Source of the DNA: Gymnopus androsaceus JB14
Lineage: Eukaryota > Basidiomycota > Agaricomycetes > Agaricales > Omphalotaceae
DNA: 64,000 nt
Reading direction: 5' to 3'
NCBI GenBank assembly: GCA_009733575.1
Contig: ML769384.1
Location: forward strand, 871,257-935,256
Every line of letters starts with the position of its first letter. Positions within the stretch are counted from its first letter, which is position 1. The notes below the pieces were generated by a model. That model made no database searches. It worked only from the letters and a program-made list of their open reading frames with translations, and was not told the origin of the DNA. Positions 55,941 through 64,000 of the stretch are shown here, piece after piece. The position numbers and the translations under genes are program-made.

Positions 55941-56933
55941 ATTGAGGCGACGACCAGAAACAACACCTCACGACAGCGGAGAGAGAGCAGGCTTTTCGGA
56001 TTAAGATGTATGTATTCCATTGAGCGCCTATCTCTACTGGGCGCCTCTCTGCTATGATGTAACATGTTCTCCTTCCGTTCACGCGTATCTATGACATACT
56101 AAAGCTCCTGACCTCCTGCTTCCCTCCTGCTTCAGCGTCCTTGTTTGCGTTCAGACAATTATTGACGTCGCGTGTGGACCAGTCAACATTATGGTTTGTT
56201 TGGGGATATGCGGTGCGCAATAAGAATTCGTACGAGGTACTAAGGAAATTCTCTGGATAGAAAATCGAGCCACCAACTTTTACGGGAAAGGAAAGCGGTC
56301 CAAGGTTCAGCACCTCCAAGCGCATGGATTATTGCACACTTTCCTACGTGCCTGACAGTAAACTTCACCCTACTTCTGTCGCTCTTCGACGCGTCGAAGG
56401 AGCTGTAGAAATCCCTGCTTCCTCGTATCCCCATGAGAGCGATCTTTATGGTCATCGTTCAAGAACCTGTCCTTCTTGACCACATGTACTCCCAGTCTTA
56501 CGCGTCGATCTTCACATTAACTTGGACTTGTTCGGAACTCATTCTCTCGCATCCACCCTGAACTTGCTCATCCTGACGAGTCTAACATCCCCAGAATCAA
56601 ACGCATGATGAGGGAATACCTTTCGCGCTCTGGAGCTGCTACTCAGTATCCATCTCCAAATAACAATGCATTCCCTTATATCTCTATCATAACATTTTTG
56701 GCTTTGCTTTGGAGATGAGGCGCATCTTGGGCATTTTACTCGAGCCGACTGAGGTCTGTGCAATTTGTTTTCGGTGAGTTCGAAGACAGAGGTCATGTAT
56801 TTGGGAGAATTTCTGGGACCCTAATTTGTTGATGGGACATCCCTTCTCGCATGAGGTCCGGGACATCCCGCTGATTGACAACCCACAACGATATTATGCC
56901 CTACCTTTGCAATCCCCACTTCCCGAAACACAG
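55941..56933. other. Unassigned interval
   Basis: Several minus-strand frames of 60-85 codons (56089-56325, 56240-56455, 56539-56796, 56687-56881) overlap each other in different frames and show no family. I see nothing firm. It may contain the promoter of the phosphatase gene and decayed duplicates. Confidence 0.3.
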
Positions 56934-57470
56934 TTGCCACAGTAGCTTCGGTGGGCAGGTGGCCAGTATGCGGAAGTCGTTGATCAGCAGCAGCTTGAAA
57001 TCTAGCAGAAATCTACGACATCTTCGGCGTCGTTCGGTTCGGGCTGAAAACTACACGTCGAAGGTTGATGAATGTTTCCAGTTTGAAGATCGGCTTTAAT
57101 TTCATTATCGTCAGCGAAGGACTAGGAGGATGCAGGTGAGGAAAGACTCATAAAATTATGTAGACAAGACTCACTGAAACTCCAAGCAGCTTGGTGCCAT
57201 CAGAGGATATACCACCCCAAAGCTCCAAGTCAACGTCAGCACATGTTTTCCAAATTTCTTGAGATTCCATGTTGAATCGCAGTTTGCACGCCTTCGCGCG
57301 AAGTGTTACGATTACGCCACGAATAGTGCAATCCCCCCTAAGGCAAAATCTTACGCACACTCTGCACCTCGACCCAATCGAGTCGACGTAGCGAGTGCAA
57401 AGATAAATCTTCGATGAAGAAACTCCACTCCAAGGTTCTGAAGCTGGGTGAAGGGATTTTGGATTCCGAT
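56934..57470 (-). pseudogene. Exons of an unknown gene, shared in part with 23.99-24.20 kb
   Basis: The minus strand reads ASEPWSGVSSSKIYLCTRYV, CTIRGVIVTLRAKACKLRFN, MESQEIWKTCADVDLELWGG and ISSDGTKLLGVS, then a GTGAGTC donor. After a CTCCTAG acceptor it reads SFADDNEIKADLQTGNIHQP and STCSFQPEPNDAEDVVDFC with a stop near 57020. Beyond it GHLPTEATVATVF (56975-56935) matches the left side. The first and last blocks match the fragment at 23994-24203. Family unknown; this may be the better-preserved relative of the left fragment, but I cannot place a start codon. Confidence 0.35.
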
Positions 57471-57479
57471 TTCTTTATA

Positions 57480-57680
57480 TGTATCAGTAGAAAGGAACGA
57501 TGCTGGAGAAATTAAAATCTTGGAAACTCTGACAATTCGCGCAAGTACTAGTTTTTGAGATAGATCGACAACTGACTTATTTCCTCCTTGATAATGCATT
57601 TTCTTATTGATGACCTTCATTCTCAGCACAACGGACGGAGCACATTATGCTCTGCTTGAAAGATTAGCTGAGAAGTAGGC
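57480..57680 (+). pseudogene. 3' fragment of a DUF7053-like gene (copy 5)
   Basis: The plus strand reads ERNDAGEIKILETLTIR, an intron, then CIFLLMTFILSTTDGAHYAL and LERLAEK, which is the end of exon 2 and exon 3 of the family. The first exon is missing; the fragment abuts the unknown gene on the other strand at about 57475. It is closest to tandem copy 2 (RNDAGEIEISETLRIR there). Confidence 0.6.
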
Positions 57681-58008
57681 TAAACGAAAAAACCATCTTA
57701 TAAGTAAGCATAGTTTGTGTTCCACGAGTTTTCTCCCTACTTACAACGGAATAGTTTATATGCCTCTGTATTTCGCGGTAGGGGTCTTGCCTTGACGTGT
57801 TGCGTCTGTCTTCAAAGTCCAGTATCAATCTTCAAACAAGATTTTCCTCGAACGCATCAGCTGGAATCATACTCAGTATCTACAAGTGAGGAAAAATCCG
57901 GAATTTTCGGAAGCGAATAAGGTGAATTCACTGCTTAGTTATGTCCCTTCTATAGCCAGGTTGGAGCTGACTCTTCTTGCTACCAACAACAACAACGACG
58001 ACCAGACA

Positions 58009-58592
58009 ATGGATAATGGGTGGCCTTTCTTCCTCACCCATGACAAGAGTTACACCAAAGTTGTCCCAGATATCTCAGAGGATGATCTGCTCACGGTGCT
58101 GCTATGATCCTCCGGCCATGATTGGGCTTAATCCTTTACTTACCAGATGGGAGGCTTCGGATCCTTCCCAGCCAAACTCGTACACATTCCACGAAGTTAT
58201 CACGCTGTTTAAGATATTCAAGGCGGAGATTGTGTGCAATGCGCACTTCACGCGACTGAGTGAGTCGCAGCGTCGATATTTTTATTCTCTATTAACATTT
58301 AAAAAATCCAGGCGACGGGACAGACGAGCGAGTCAAAGCAGGGGCATGGACAACACTTCACACTAAATGGAGAGTAAGGAGGATCGATACCGGGGAGATT
58401 GAAGTCTCGGAAGTGGTGACAATTCGTGTAAGGCGACCAGGATTGACAATAGACCAACCAACTGACGAACCTTTTCCTTGGTAGTGCATTTTCTTATTTA
58501 TGCCTTTCATCATCAGTACAATAGATGGAGCACAGTCTACTGTGTTTGGAAGATTAGTTGAGAAGGCGAAGAAAGGAAACCCCATCTCGTAA
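58009..58592 (+). pseudogene. DUF7053-like gene copy 4, inverted relative to copies 1-3
   Basis: It starts MDNGWPFFLTHDKSYTKVVP and DISEDDLLTVL. An extra T near 58105 (CTGCTATGATCC against CTGCATGATCC) then shifts the frame. After it the reading resumes as DPPAMIGLNPLLTRWEASDP, SQPNSYTFHEVITLFKIFKA and EIVCNAHFTRLS. Exon 2 (DERVKAGAWTTLHTKWRVRR) and exon 3 (CIFLFMPFIISTIDGAQSTV) are open, with canonical splice sites. It shares the LLT...AMI variant and the RRYFYSL antisense-intron sequence with copy 1 at 25.1-25.8 kb, so these two are sister copies. One base separates it from a complete gene. Confidence 0.62.
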
Positions 58593-59090
58593 ATTTTCTC
58601 ATGAGCTTTGTAAAGAGTAGTACGCTCTGTCGCTGTAGTGGCGATATCGTTATGACATTTCAGAAAAGGAAGAATCAGTGCTAGGCAAGGTATAATCGTG
58701 ATCGCTGAGGTCATTCTTTGGGACCTCCACTGGAAACGACAGTTATGGCAATAATAATATTGGCATCGGGTTTCATGGATTCGTGAACAATTTTTCGCAC
58801 TTCTTGCCTCGCGGTTATGATTAATATTGCTATCGGACTTCATGGATGAGTAGGGTCCTAGATCAAGGATGTCGCTACTCGGCTTACTCAGATAAACGGG
58901 AATTAGTACCGGGTACCATTTTAATCCAAATAGTAAGCAGAAGATTCAGATTTGAGTGAACGAATAATGGATGTGTAAGATTCTACAATCCTGGAGTACA
59001 AACTGCGCTGTAAGTTGAAGAATGAGTCGCGGACCCTCCAACTGACCTTTGAATCAAGATATCGCTCTCAAAGCTAACGCCCACCTACCA
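58593..59090. other. Spacer between DUF7053-like copy 4 and the dehydrogenase relic
   Basis: No gene seen. It contains two nearly identical stretches reading GGTTATGATTAATATTGC-type and GGCAATAATAATATTGGC-type sequence followed by CATCGGxCTTCATGGAT (58745-58790 and 58815-58850). Confidence 0.3.
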
Positions 59091-59935
59091 TAAAGATACC
59101 TACCTGGTCAACTCACCGACCAATCCCTCGCCCAAGCTGGCAGTGGTGGTGGTATAGGCCTCGAATTCACTCGGTCATTCGCCAAAGCATCCGCGTCCAA
59201 GGTTATCATTATAGGTTGAAGAGCTGAGCTGTTAGATGAAGCCTTGGTTAAAATACGTGAAAAATTCCAAGGCCGTCCCACGAAATTCATCGCTCACCAA
59301 GCTGACATTGGGTCAGACGCTTCAATCACCTCCCTCTGGGAGTTCCTCCGCTCCCAGAACATCCTCGTCCATGTCCTCATTCTGAATGCAGCGCAATTTC
59401 ACCCCCTTGGTCCGGGCACCTATGGATAAAACTGCGCTCATGGAATGTTTCGACATCAACGTCGGGGGGGGGGGGGGGGGATTTTCTAATGTCTGCTCAT
59501 TTCGTAAAGCAGAATCTCCGTCCAACGAGGTCGAAGCTTCACCTTGTCAATGTCTCGACGGCATCCATATGCACCCCTCGGACAATCAAAACCCGTATAG
59601 CACATCCAAAGCTGCGTTTACAGCGTTAATGGGGCGGAATTTGGATGTCATTCAGATTATTTCGTTCCATCCGGAGATACTGTACTCGGAGGCTGTCGCG
59701 AAAGGCTTTGACCGCGAGGCCTTTGCTTGGATAATATGTTCCGCTTGACTGAGTTTCCCCGTTTCTTCGTTTCAGAACGCTTTTCAGTTTATTTCTAGTA
59801 GCCCTACCTGCAGACTTTACCATCTGGGTATCGTCTCCAGACGGATCTTGGAGACTTATTCGTAGAGGTGCCACTGTTGCAGATGGACCCGGAAGGCAAT
59901 TTCACTATTTTCGATAATGAAACCTACTAGTATGA
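59090..59935 (+). pseudogene. Decayed short-chain dehydrogenase/reductase gene
   Basis: Pieces of an SDR are present in several frames: GIGLEFTRSFAKASASKVII, a TGA where GRRAELL is expected (59217-59219), then DEALVKIREKFQGRPTKFIA. HQADIGSDASITSLWEFLRS, VLILNAAQFHPLGPGT, MDKTALMECFDINVGG, YSTSKAAFTALMGR (the YxxxK active site) and IISFHPEILYSEAVAKGFDR follow. A run of 17 G (59464-59480) sits in the middle of the coding frame. At least three frame changes, one nonsense codon and loss of the N-terminal glycine-rich loop mean it cannot encode a working enzyme. Confidence 0.75.
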
Positions 59936-61071
59936 TGTAAATATATGCTGCGAATTGATGTGCTGTTCAGAATATACTTGAGTCTTGAAGCGAGAACGAA
60001 GGCAACCTTGATCGAGACATTTAGGTCGGACAGATGTATTCAAGTACCAGTGTAAGCATTGATTTGGTATTGATGCAGGACTTTCGAGCTTACCCAGTGA
60101 GTGTCGCTATGCAAACAGTGCACAGACTCGGAGCACCGATCCGAGGGGGCCAGCGCGACCTTAAAGAGATTGCGGTATTGTGGCGTTCTTTGACTGTTCG
60201 AGTCGGTCTAGCATATATATAATAAGTAAACTCACTTCAGGCAAGAAATATCCATACCAGTGAAATAATCTCACACAAAGGACTAAAGGCATCATCAATT
60301 TGAGGCAGGAAGGTGTATTTTGCTGTTGCAACCAATCATCGGTTATTCAATTTTGAGGGCGAATAATCCTGGAGAGAATAAACATACCTTGAAGACAAGC
60401 AAGATGAAACTAGCTTGTGTAGAGTGAATAGTGCACGAAAAAGGAGAAAGTGCTGAGAGATCAAATTCGTGTTCGTTTGGACTCTGACGCCCAAAAAATG
60501 CCTCCGTCTCTTCTTTTCAACCGACAACCACCTCCATCTTTTTGAAAAGAGAATCCTCTATTTTCCGGCTGCCCCCTCGACAGAAACGTATGCAGCCTAC
60601 CAGACCATCTGTTATTTTCCATCTCTTGACGACTCGGTGGCTCATCCAGCTCTTCTGCAAATCGACCTTGGGCAGATAAAGCTTGTCGACTACCACCACC
60701 TTTGCCCCAGCTGCAGTATCGAATTCTGCTTCTGTAGAACGACTCTGGCCTAATAATTAGCCCATGAAGTGCAAAAATCAACTTTACGAGCTATCACCAT
60801 TGCCACAACTTCAGCATCCTAGCTCCGCAGGATCCTCGTCCACACTATAGACTCACTCTTGATCATGGGCTCTGCAGATCAGAGTTTGGATATAACCTTG
60901 TCGACTTTAATCGCCATTTCCTCGACATAGCGATCCGCATCGACCCCCGCAGATATTTCAAACTCTGGGACCGCCTTCCCACTCTCCTACCTTTATTAGC
61001 TCAGAGTCAACCTCCACTTGTGACCGCTCGACGGAGCTTTTGTCTCAGCATAGGCATGTGCGGGGTCGATT

Positions 61072-61452
61072 TTGTTCGAAAAGGGGTATCGGCTCGGGTT
61101 CACCAACCCTGGCGGCGGAGGAAACACTAGATGGCTGGGTGCTGCACCTACGTCCACTCCTTTCATTCAAGAGTGTTTCAGTGTTAGCAAGTCGTGGCTC
61201 TTCAGTTCCAATGTCGATTCTTCGTTTGGGTCGAGTTCAGGAGCATGGGTGGTCGTTCGCAACACTGGCGCAAGTGCCAAAGCTGGTATACATCACATTT
61301 ACCGCATCGTTGGCTTGCTCTTACAGTACCTTCACACATTGGTACCGGGTGTCTTGAGGGCATGGTCGGTCAATGGTCGGGAGCTTGATTTTGATGTCTC
61401 TGCTGGTCTTGGGTCACCCGGTCGCACACCGTACATCAGCCACGGTCGTTAA
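61072..61452 (+). CDS. Unknown protein in the right inverted-repeat arm (frame intact here)
   Basis: A 126-codon frame reads MFEKGYRLGFTNPGGGGNTR, WLGAAPTSTPFIQECFSVSK, SWLFSSNVDSSFGSSSGAWV, VVRNTGASAKAGIHHIYRIV, GLLLQYLHTLVPGVLRAWSV and NGRELDFDVSAGLGSPGRTP. Upstream sequence in another frame (NLVDFNRHFLDIAIRIDPRR, YFKLWDRLPTLLPLLAQSQP) may be an earlier exon. The start ATG is therefore only the first in the frame. The left arm has the same sequence with a frame break. I do not recognise a family. The stretch KAGIHHIYRIVGLLLQYLHT looks like an amphipathic or membrane-associated helix. Confidence 0.35.
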   Translation: MFEKGYRLGFTNPGGGGNTRWLGAAPTSTPFIQECFSVSKSWLFSSNVDSSFGSSSGAWVVVRNTGASAKAGIHHIYRIVGLLLQYLHTLVPGVLRAWSVNGRELDFDVSAGLGSPGRTPYISHGR

Positions 61453-62270
61453 ACGCACTGCAAGGCTTTTATTTCCGCTCGGTCGATGTGGTTTGGAGGA
61501 AAGAAAAGATGCTGTTCCGGGACCGCATCTCGCGTTGATGGCGCCATCACCACGTGGATGAGTCAGACAATGAGTCAGACAATGACACATCCTCCCTCGG
61601 TTCCAAAGATTTGTTGCTTTTGAGGATTCCTGGACTACGCACAGGGTTCTGAAGGAGCTCGGAAGACCTTCTTGATCGTCGTCACCTATCTCTGGAGCGC
61701 TCTCTTTTTTTCCGCCGACCGAAACCGCATTTCGCCGTGAGGGCAGATTCTTTCATTTTAGACTCCGGATTTCCGCGCTTCAAACCCGTTAGAATGGAAG
61801 CTGATGGGCATCGTTCACCCTGAATGATAGTGGGCCGAAATTTTGGGATAGAGGCACGCTCTGCAGGTTTTTGAGGAACAGAGAGAAGCGCAAAGAGAGG
61901 AAGAGATGCGAGAGTATAGAGCATTGGTTGAGACCTGAATCAAGATGCAGGAGCGATCTATTTCTGGAAAAGCTGGTCCACACTTAGAGGTATGTTCCTG
62001 CCTTGTGAAACCCGTTGAAAGAACTCATACGGAGTTTTTCTTTCGTAAAGCGTTCATACTTGCTGGATCAAGCTTGAAGATGATAATGGAAAGGAGAAGC
62101 CGGGATCTTGGGTCCAATCTTTCAGGGCTCGCCGCGTCTTTTTTTCCTGGATACCAAATTTCCTTCGCGGAGCTCATATGCACTTGGAAAAGGTTTAAAA
62201 GGAGATCCCTTACTGATCTCGTCCTCAAATCCCCCCCACGTTCTTCCACCCTCCTCTTTCCTCGCATCCG

Positions 62271-62581
62271 ATGTCAGCACAGTACGTTCTCCAATATCTC
62301 CTTCGTCTTGCCTTGACCGTCCATCTTCTGCTCTAGAAGATACGAACCCTACAAGAATGCCGACTGCCATCGACGCGCAGAAGCTGACGCTGCGAACCAG
62401 GCTGCTGTACGTGGAATCGACCTTCACTAACTCGATATAACCACTAATTGATTTTCATTGATTTACCCAGGTTGAAGATGCTGTCGCTCCGCCTGCTGTT
62501 GAAGAACCCACGGGACATGACGCCTTCGCGCGTTTCCTAGTTGGAGTATGCTCATCTCACAAGCCGCCTTCATTATCCTGA
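62271..62581 (+). CDS. Small three-exon gene in the right inverted-repeat arm (63 residues)
   Basis: Exons 62271-62281, 62337-62406 and 62471-62581 join in frame with the same donors (GTACGT twice) and acceptors (CTCTAG, ACCCAG) as the left-arm copy. The product begins MSAQRYEPYKNADCHRRAEA, continues DAANQAAVEDAVAPPAVEEP and TGHDAFARFLVGVCSS, and ends SLS. It differs from the left copy by a few substitutions in the first 50 residues and, after FLVxVCS, by a two-base indel that changes the C-terminus. Conservation of an 11-nt first exon and of both introns in both arms argues that the gene is, or was recently, under selection. Confidence 0.5.
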
Positions 62582-63419
62582 CCGTTTACTAGCTGATCAT
62601 CATATTGACTGTTTTACGAGTGGTCAATACGATCTGGCTGCAGTATCTCATCTCGAATCTTCCAAACTAAACCGAGGTGAATTCTTCGTACTTATATCAG
62701 CCATCTCAACTCTTCTGATACATCATACAGTCGCCAGAAACTATTATGCATCTTTTTCGCAATTAAAGCAATCACTATTGTACATATATTCTTGTAAGCT
62801 ACTTCCATTTAGGTGTTGAATTCATCACCATATTTGCCATTGGTTGAACTTCCCCGCCAAGATATTGCCACTTTTTCACTGGTGAGAGAGAACATGGCAG
62901 GGACTAATCAATGTAACGCCTGGAAGACTTTAGACCATGATAACCGATGCATCCCTCCCACAATCCCTCCTCTTATCTTTCTTACACCCTTGTGCTGGAG
63001 AATAAGCCGCCAGGGCTGGAAGGGAAATGAGGATAGTCCTTTAGACTCTGGAGACCTAGAACCCGTATCTCCTCAGTCTCCTATGAAGTTAATCATACAT
63101 GGGACAATGCGCACTTTCGCATTTATTCATAGCTGATTGGGAGATAGCTTAAATTGTCTCCAACCTTCAAGAGGTCTAAGACAGACTAAATCCCTTACGA
63201 AGCTTCTTGAAGGAGAGCGAGCTTCAACTCGAGCCTGCGGGAAATTTCCAAGTGGAGGAATAATAGAGACGAAAAGGTATCGTTCTACAAGCTACTTGTT
63301 ATATTTACCGTTTACGGAGCGCCGTCCATAGATCTAACACGCTCGTCCACCTCGCCTTCCAAACCAGGAAGTCTAGCATCATCGATGACCTGAAAAATAT
63401 ACAGCGTTAATCGTTGCGT

Positions 63420-63715
63420 ACATCCAAAGGCAAACATTGAAGAAGTTACCACGCGTAGGTCCCTTCCGCTTCCTAAGAGGATGGCGCAGGAAGAGTCGAG
63501 GCAAAGGCTTCAGAGGGTCTCGTAATCACATAACTTGTCTCGAGGCTCTCTTTATCATTGACCTTCTCTCAGTGACCAGTCCACATTCGTATGTGGCACC
63601 TTATATCGCGACTACTTTGGCACTCGATCATTCATTCAACTTATTCATTATTGTGCTGCTTGTCTATAGTACTGTTAAAGTAAAGAACGACGCCGAGGAC
63701 CAAGGCCTCTGATCC
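63420..63715 (+). pseudogene. Decayed copy of methyltransferase exon 1 (from 15.5-15.7 kb)
   Basis: The plus strand from about 63500 matches the coding strand of the methyltransferase exon 1 (complement of about 15530-15720). The pairs are GACTACTTTGGCAC, TTCATTATTG followed by TGCTGCTTGTCTAT, and ACGCCGAGGACCAAGG followed by CTCTGATCC (CTTCTGATCC in the parent). The reading frame has several differences and ends at 63712. The match stops a few bases after 63715. Confidence 0.7.
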
Positions 63716-64000
63716 GTTGCGCCTGACCGTCTTTCACGATACTCCCTCCACACTGACCATAGATATGGATTCGTCCATGATAGCCCTCCTGGATTCTTTG
63801 GCAGTGGATTGACATTGATATTAGGAAGGTTTTGCACTAGAGTGAAGCGTACGTCCGTTAACCAAGTACCAAATGAGGAAGGCAACTTACATTCGGAGTT
63901 ATCCTCTTCATCGAAAGAATTCTCGTATACAGAAGGATTATTTCTCGGTGTAGTAGAAAATAGAAGTTGAGGAGGCGCGGTCCACGAGCCTGATGCTCCT
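63664..64000 (-). CDS. 3' part of an unknown minus-strand gene (partial)
   Basis: From the right edge the minus strand reads SGSWTAPPQLLFSTTPRNNP and SVYENSFDEEDNSE, then a GTAAGTTG donor. After a CACTCTAG acceptor it reads QNLPNINVNPLPKNPGGLSW and TNPYLWSVWREYRERRSG, ending through antisense of the methyltransferase relic (RPWSSASFFTLTVL). The tail thus appears to have been acquired from the duplicated fragment. The gene start is outside the window. Family unknown. Confidence 0.4.
   Translation of the reverse strand, partial: GASGSWTAPPQLLFSTTPRNNPSVYENSFDEEDNSECKLPSSFGTWLTDVRFTLVQNLPNINVNPLPKNPGGLSWTNPYLWSVWREYRERRSGATDQRPWSSASFFTLTVL

Larger units (their letters stand above)
60095..63275. 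repeat. Right arm of the 3.15-kb inverted repeat
   Basis: This is the reverse complement counterpart of 20563-23707. The outer end (63275) is AAAAGG near the same point as the T-run of the left arm, and the inner end (60095) is CAGTGAGTGTCGCT, matching ACACTCACTG of the left arm. Indels are common (for example five bases near 61258, two bases near 61010, and two bases near 62555 relative to the left arm). Substitutions appear to be below about 10% in the coding parts. Confidence 0.85.

Overview
The window looks like nuclear DNA of a mushroom-forming basidiomycete (Agaricomycetes). Genes are dense and lie on both strands. Almost all are cut by short GT-AG introns of about 45-80 nt. The families are eukaryotic and fungal (eisosome Pil1, Vam7 PX-SNARE, Snf4, Elp5, Rio2, F-box proteins). 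No operons, CRISPR arrays or bacterial mobile elements were seen, and I found no tRNA or rRNA gene by eye.

Layout. 1-20.5 kb is ordinary conserved DNA: a 3' gene fragment with a C-terminal membrane anchor, NAA40 (NatD), RIO2, an SPF30 Tudor splicing factor, a divergent pair of related regulator-like proteins (5.2-8.1 kb), eisosome PIL1, eIF4E, an SLC25A39/Mtm1-type mitochondrial carrier, a Vam7-like PX-SNARE, a membrane-anchored methyltransferase and a hydantoinase/oxoprolinase-DUF917 fusion. 20.56-23.71 kb is one arm of a roughly 3.15-kb inverted repeat; the other arm is at 60.10-63.28 kb, so a 36.4-kb block lies between them. Just inside the arms sit relics and young duplicates: a broken BRO1-domain fragment, three tandem copies plus one and a half inverted copies of a DUF7053-like gene (only the 26.3-27.0 kb copy reads through cleanly), and a decayed short-chain dehydrogenase.

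The centre of the block (28.4-56 kb) is again conserved: SNF4, an Ssh4/Ear1-like SPRY protein, a single-pass membrane protein, aspartyl-tRNA synthetase, mitochondrial aspartate aminotransferase, a Ser/Pro-rich protein, ELP5, a GNAT membrane protein, a dienelactone hydrolase, an F-box protein with an in-frame stop, EF-1alpha, a PAS-type kinase, ribosomal eL32, a MEMO1 homologue and a histidine-phosphatase family protein. Among them at 45.84-46.15 kb is a chimeric duplicate that joins a piece of ELP5 to a piece of the dienelactone hydrolase gene. The right end (63.4-64 kb) holds a decayed copy of the first exon of the methyltransferase from 15.7 kb and the 3' part of a minus-strand gene.

Most genes are independent housekeeping functions: translation (eIF4E, EF-1alpha, eL32, AspRS, RIO2, ELP5), membrane traffic (Vam7, Ssh4-like) and energy sensing (Snf4, PAS kinase). 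The unusual biology is structural: a long inverted repeat that carries a small three-exon gene in each arm, a decaying DUF7053-like family next to the arms, and several DNA-level duplicated gene fragments. Exon ends were read by eye. Gene outer bounds are firmer than internal splice sites.
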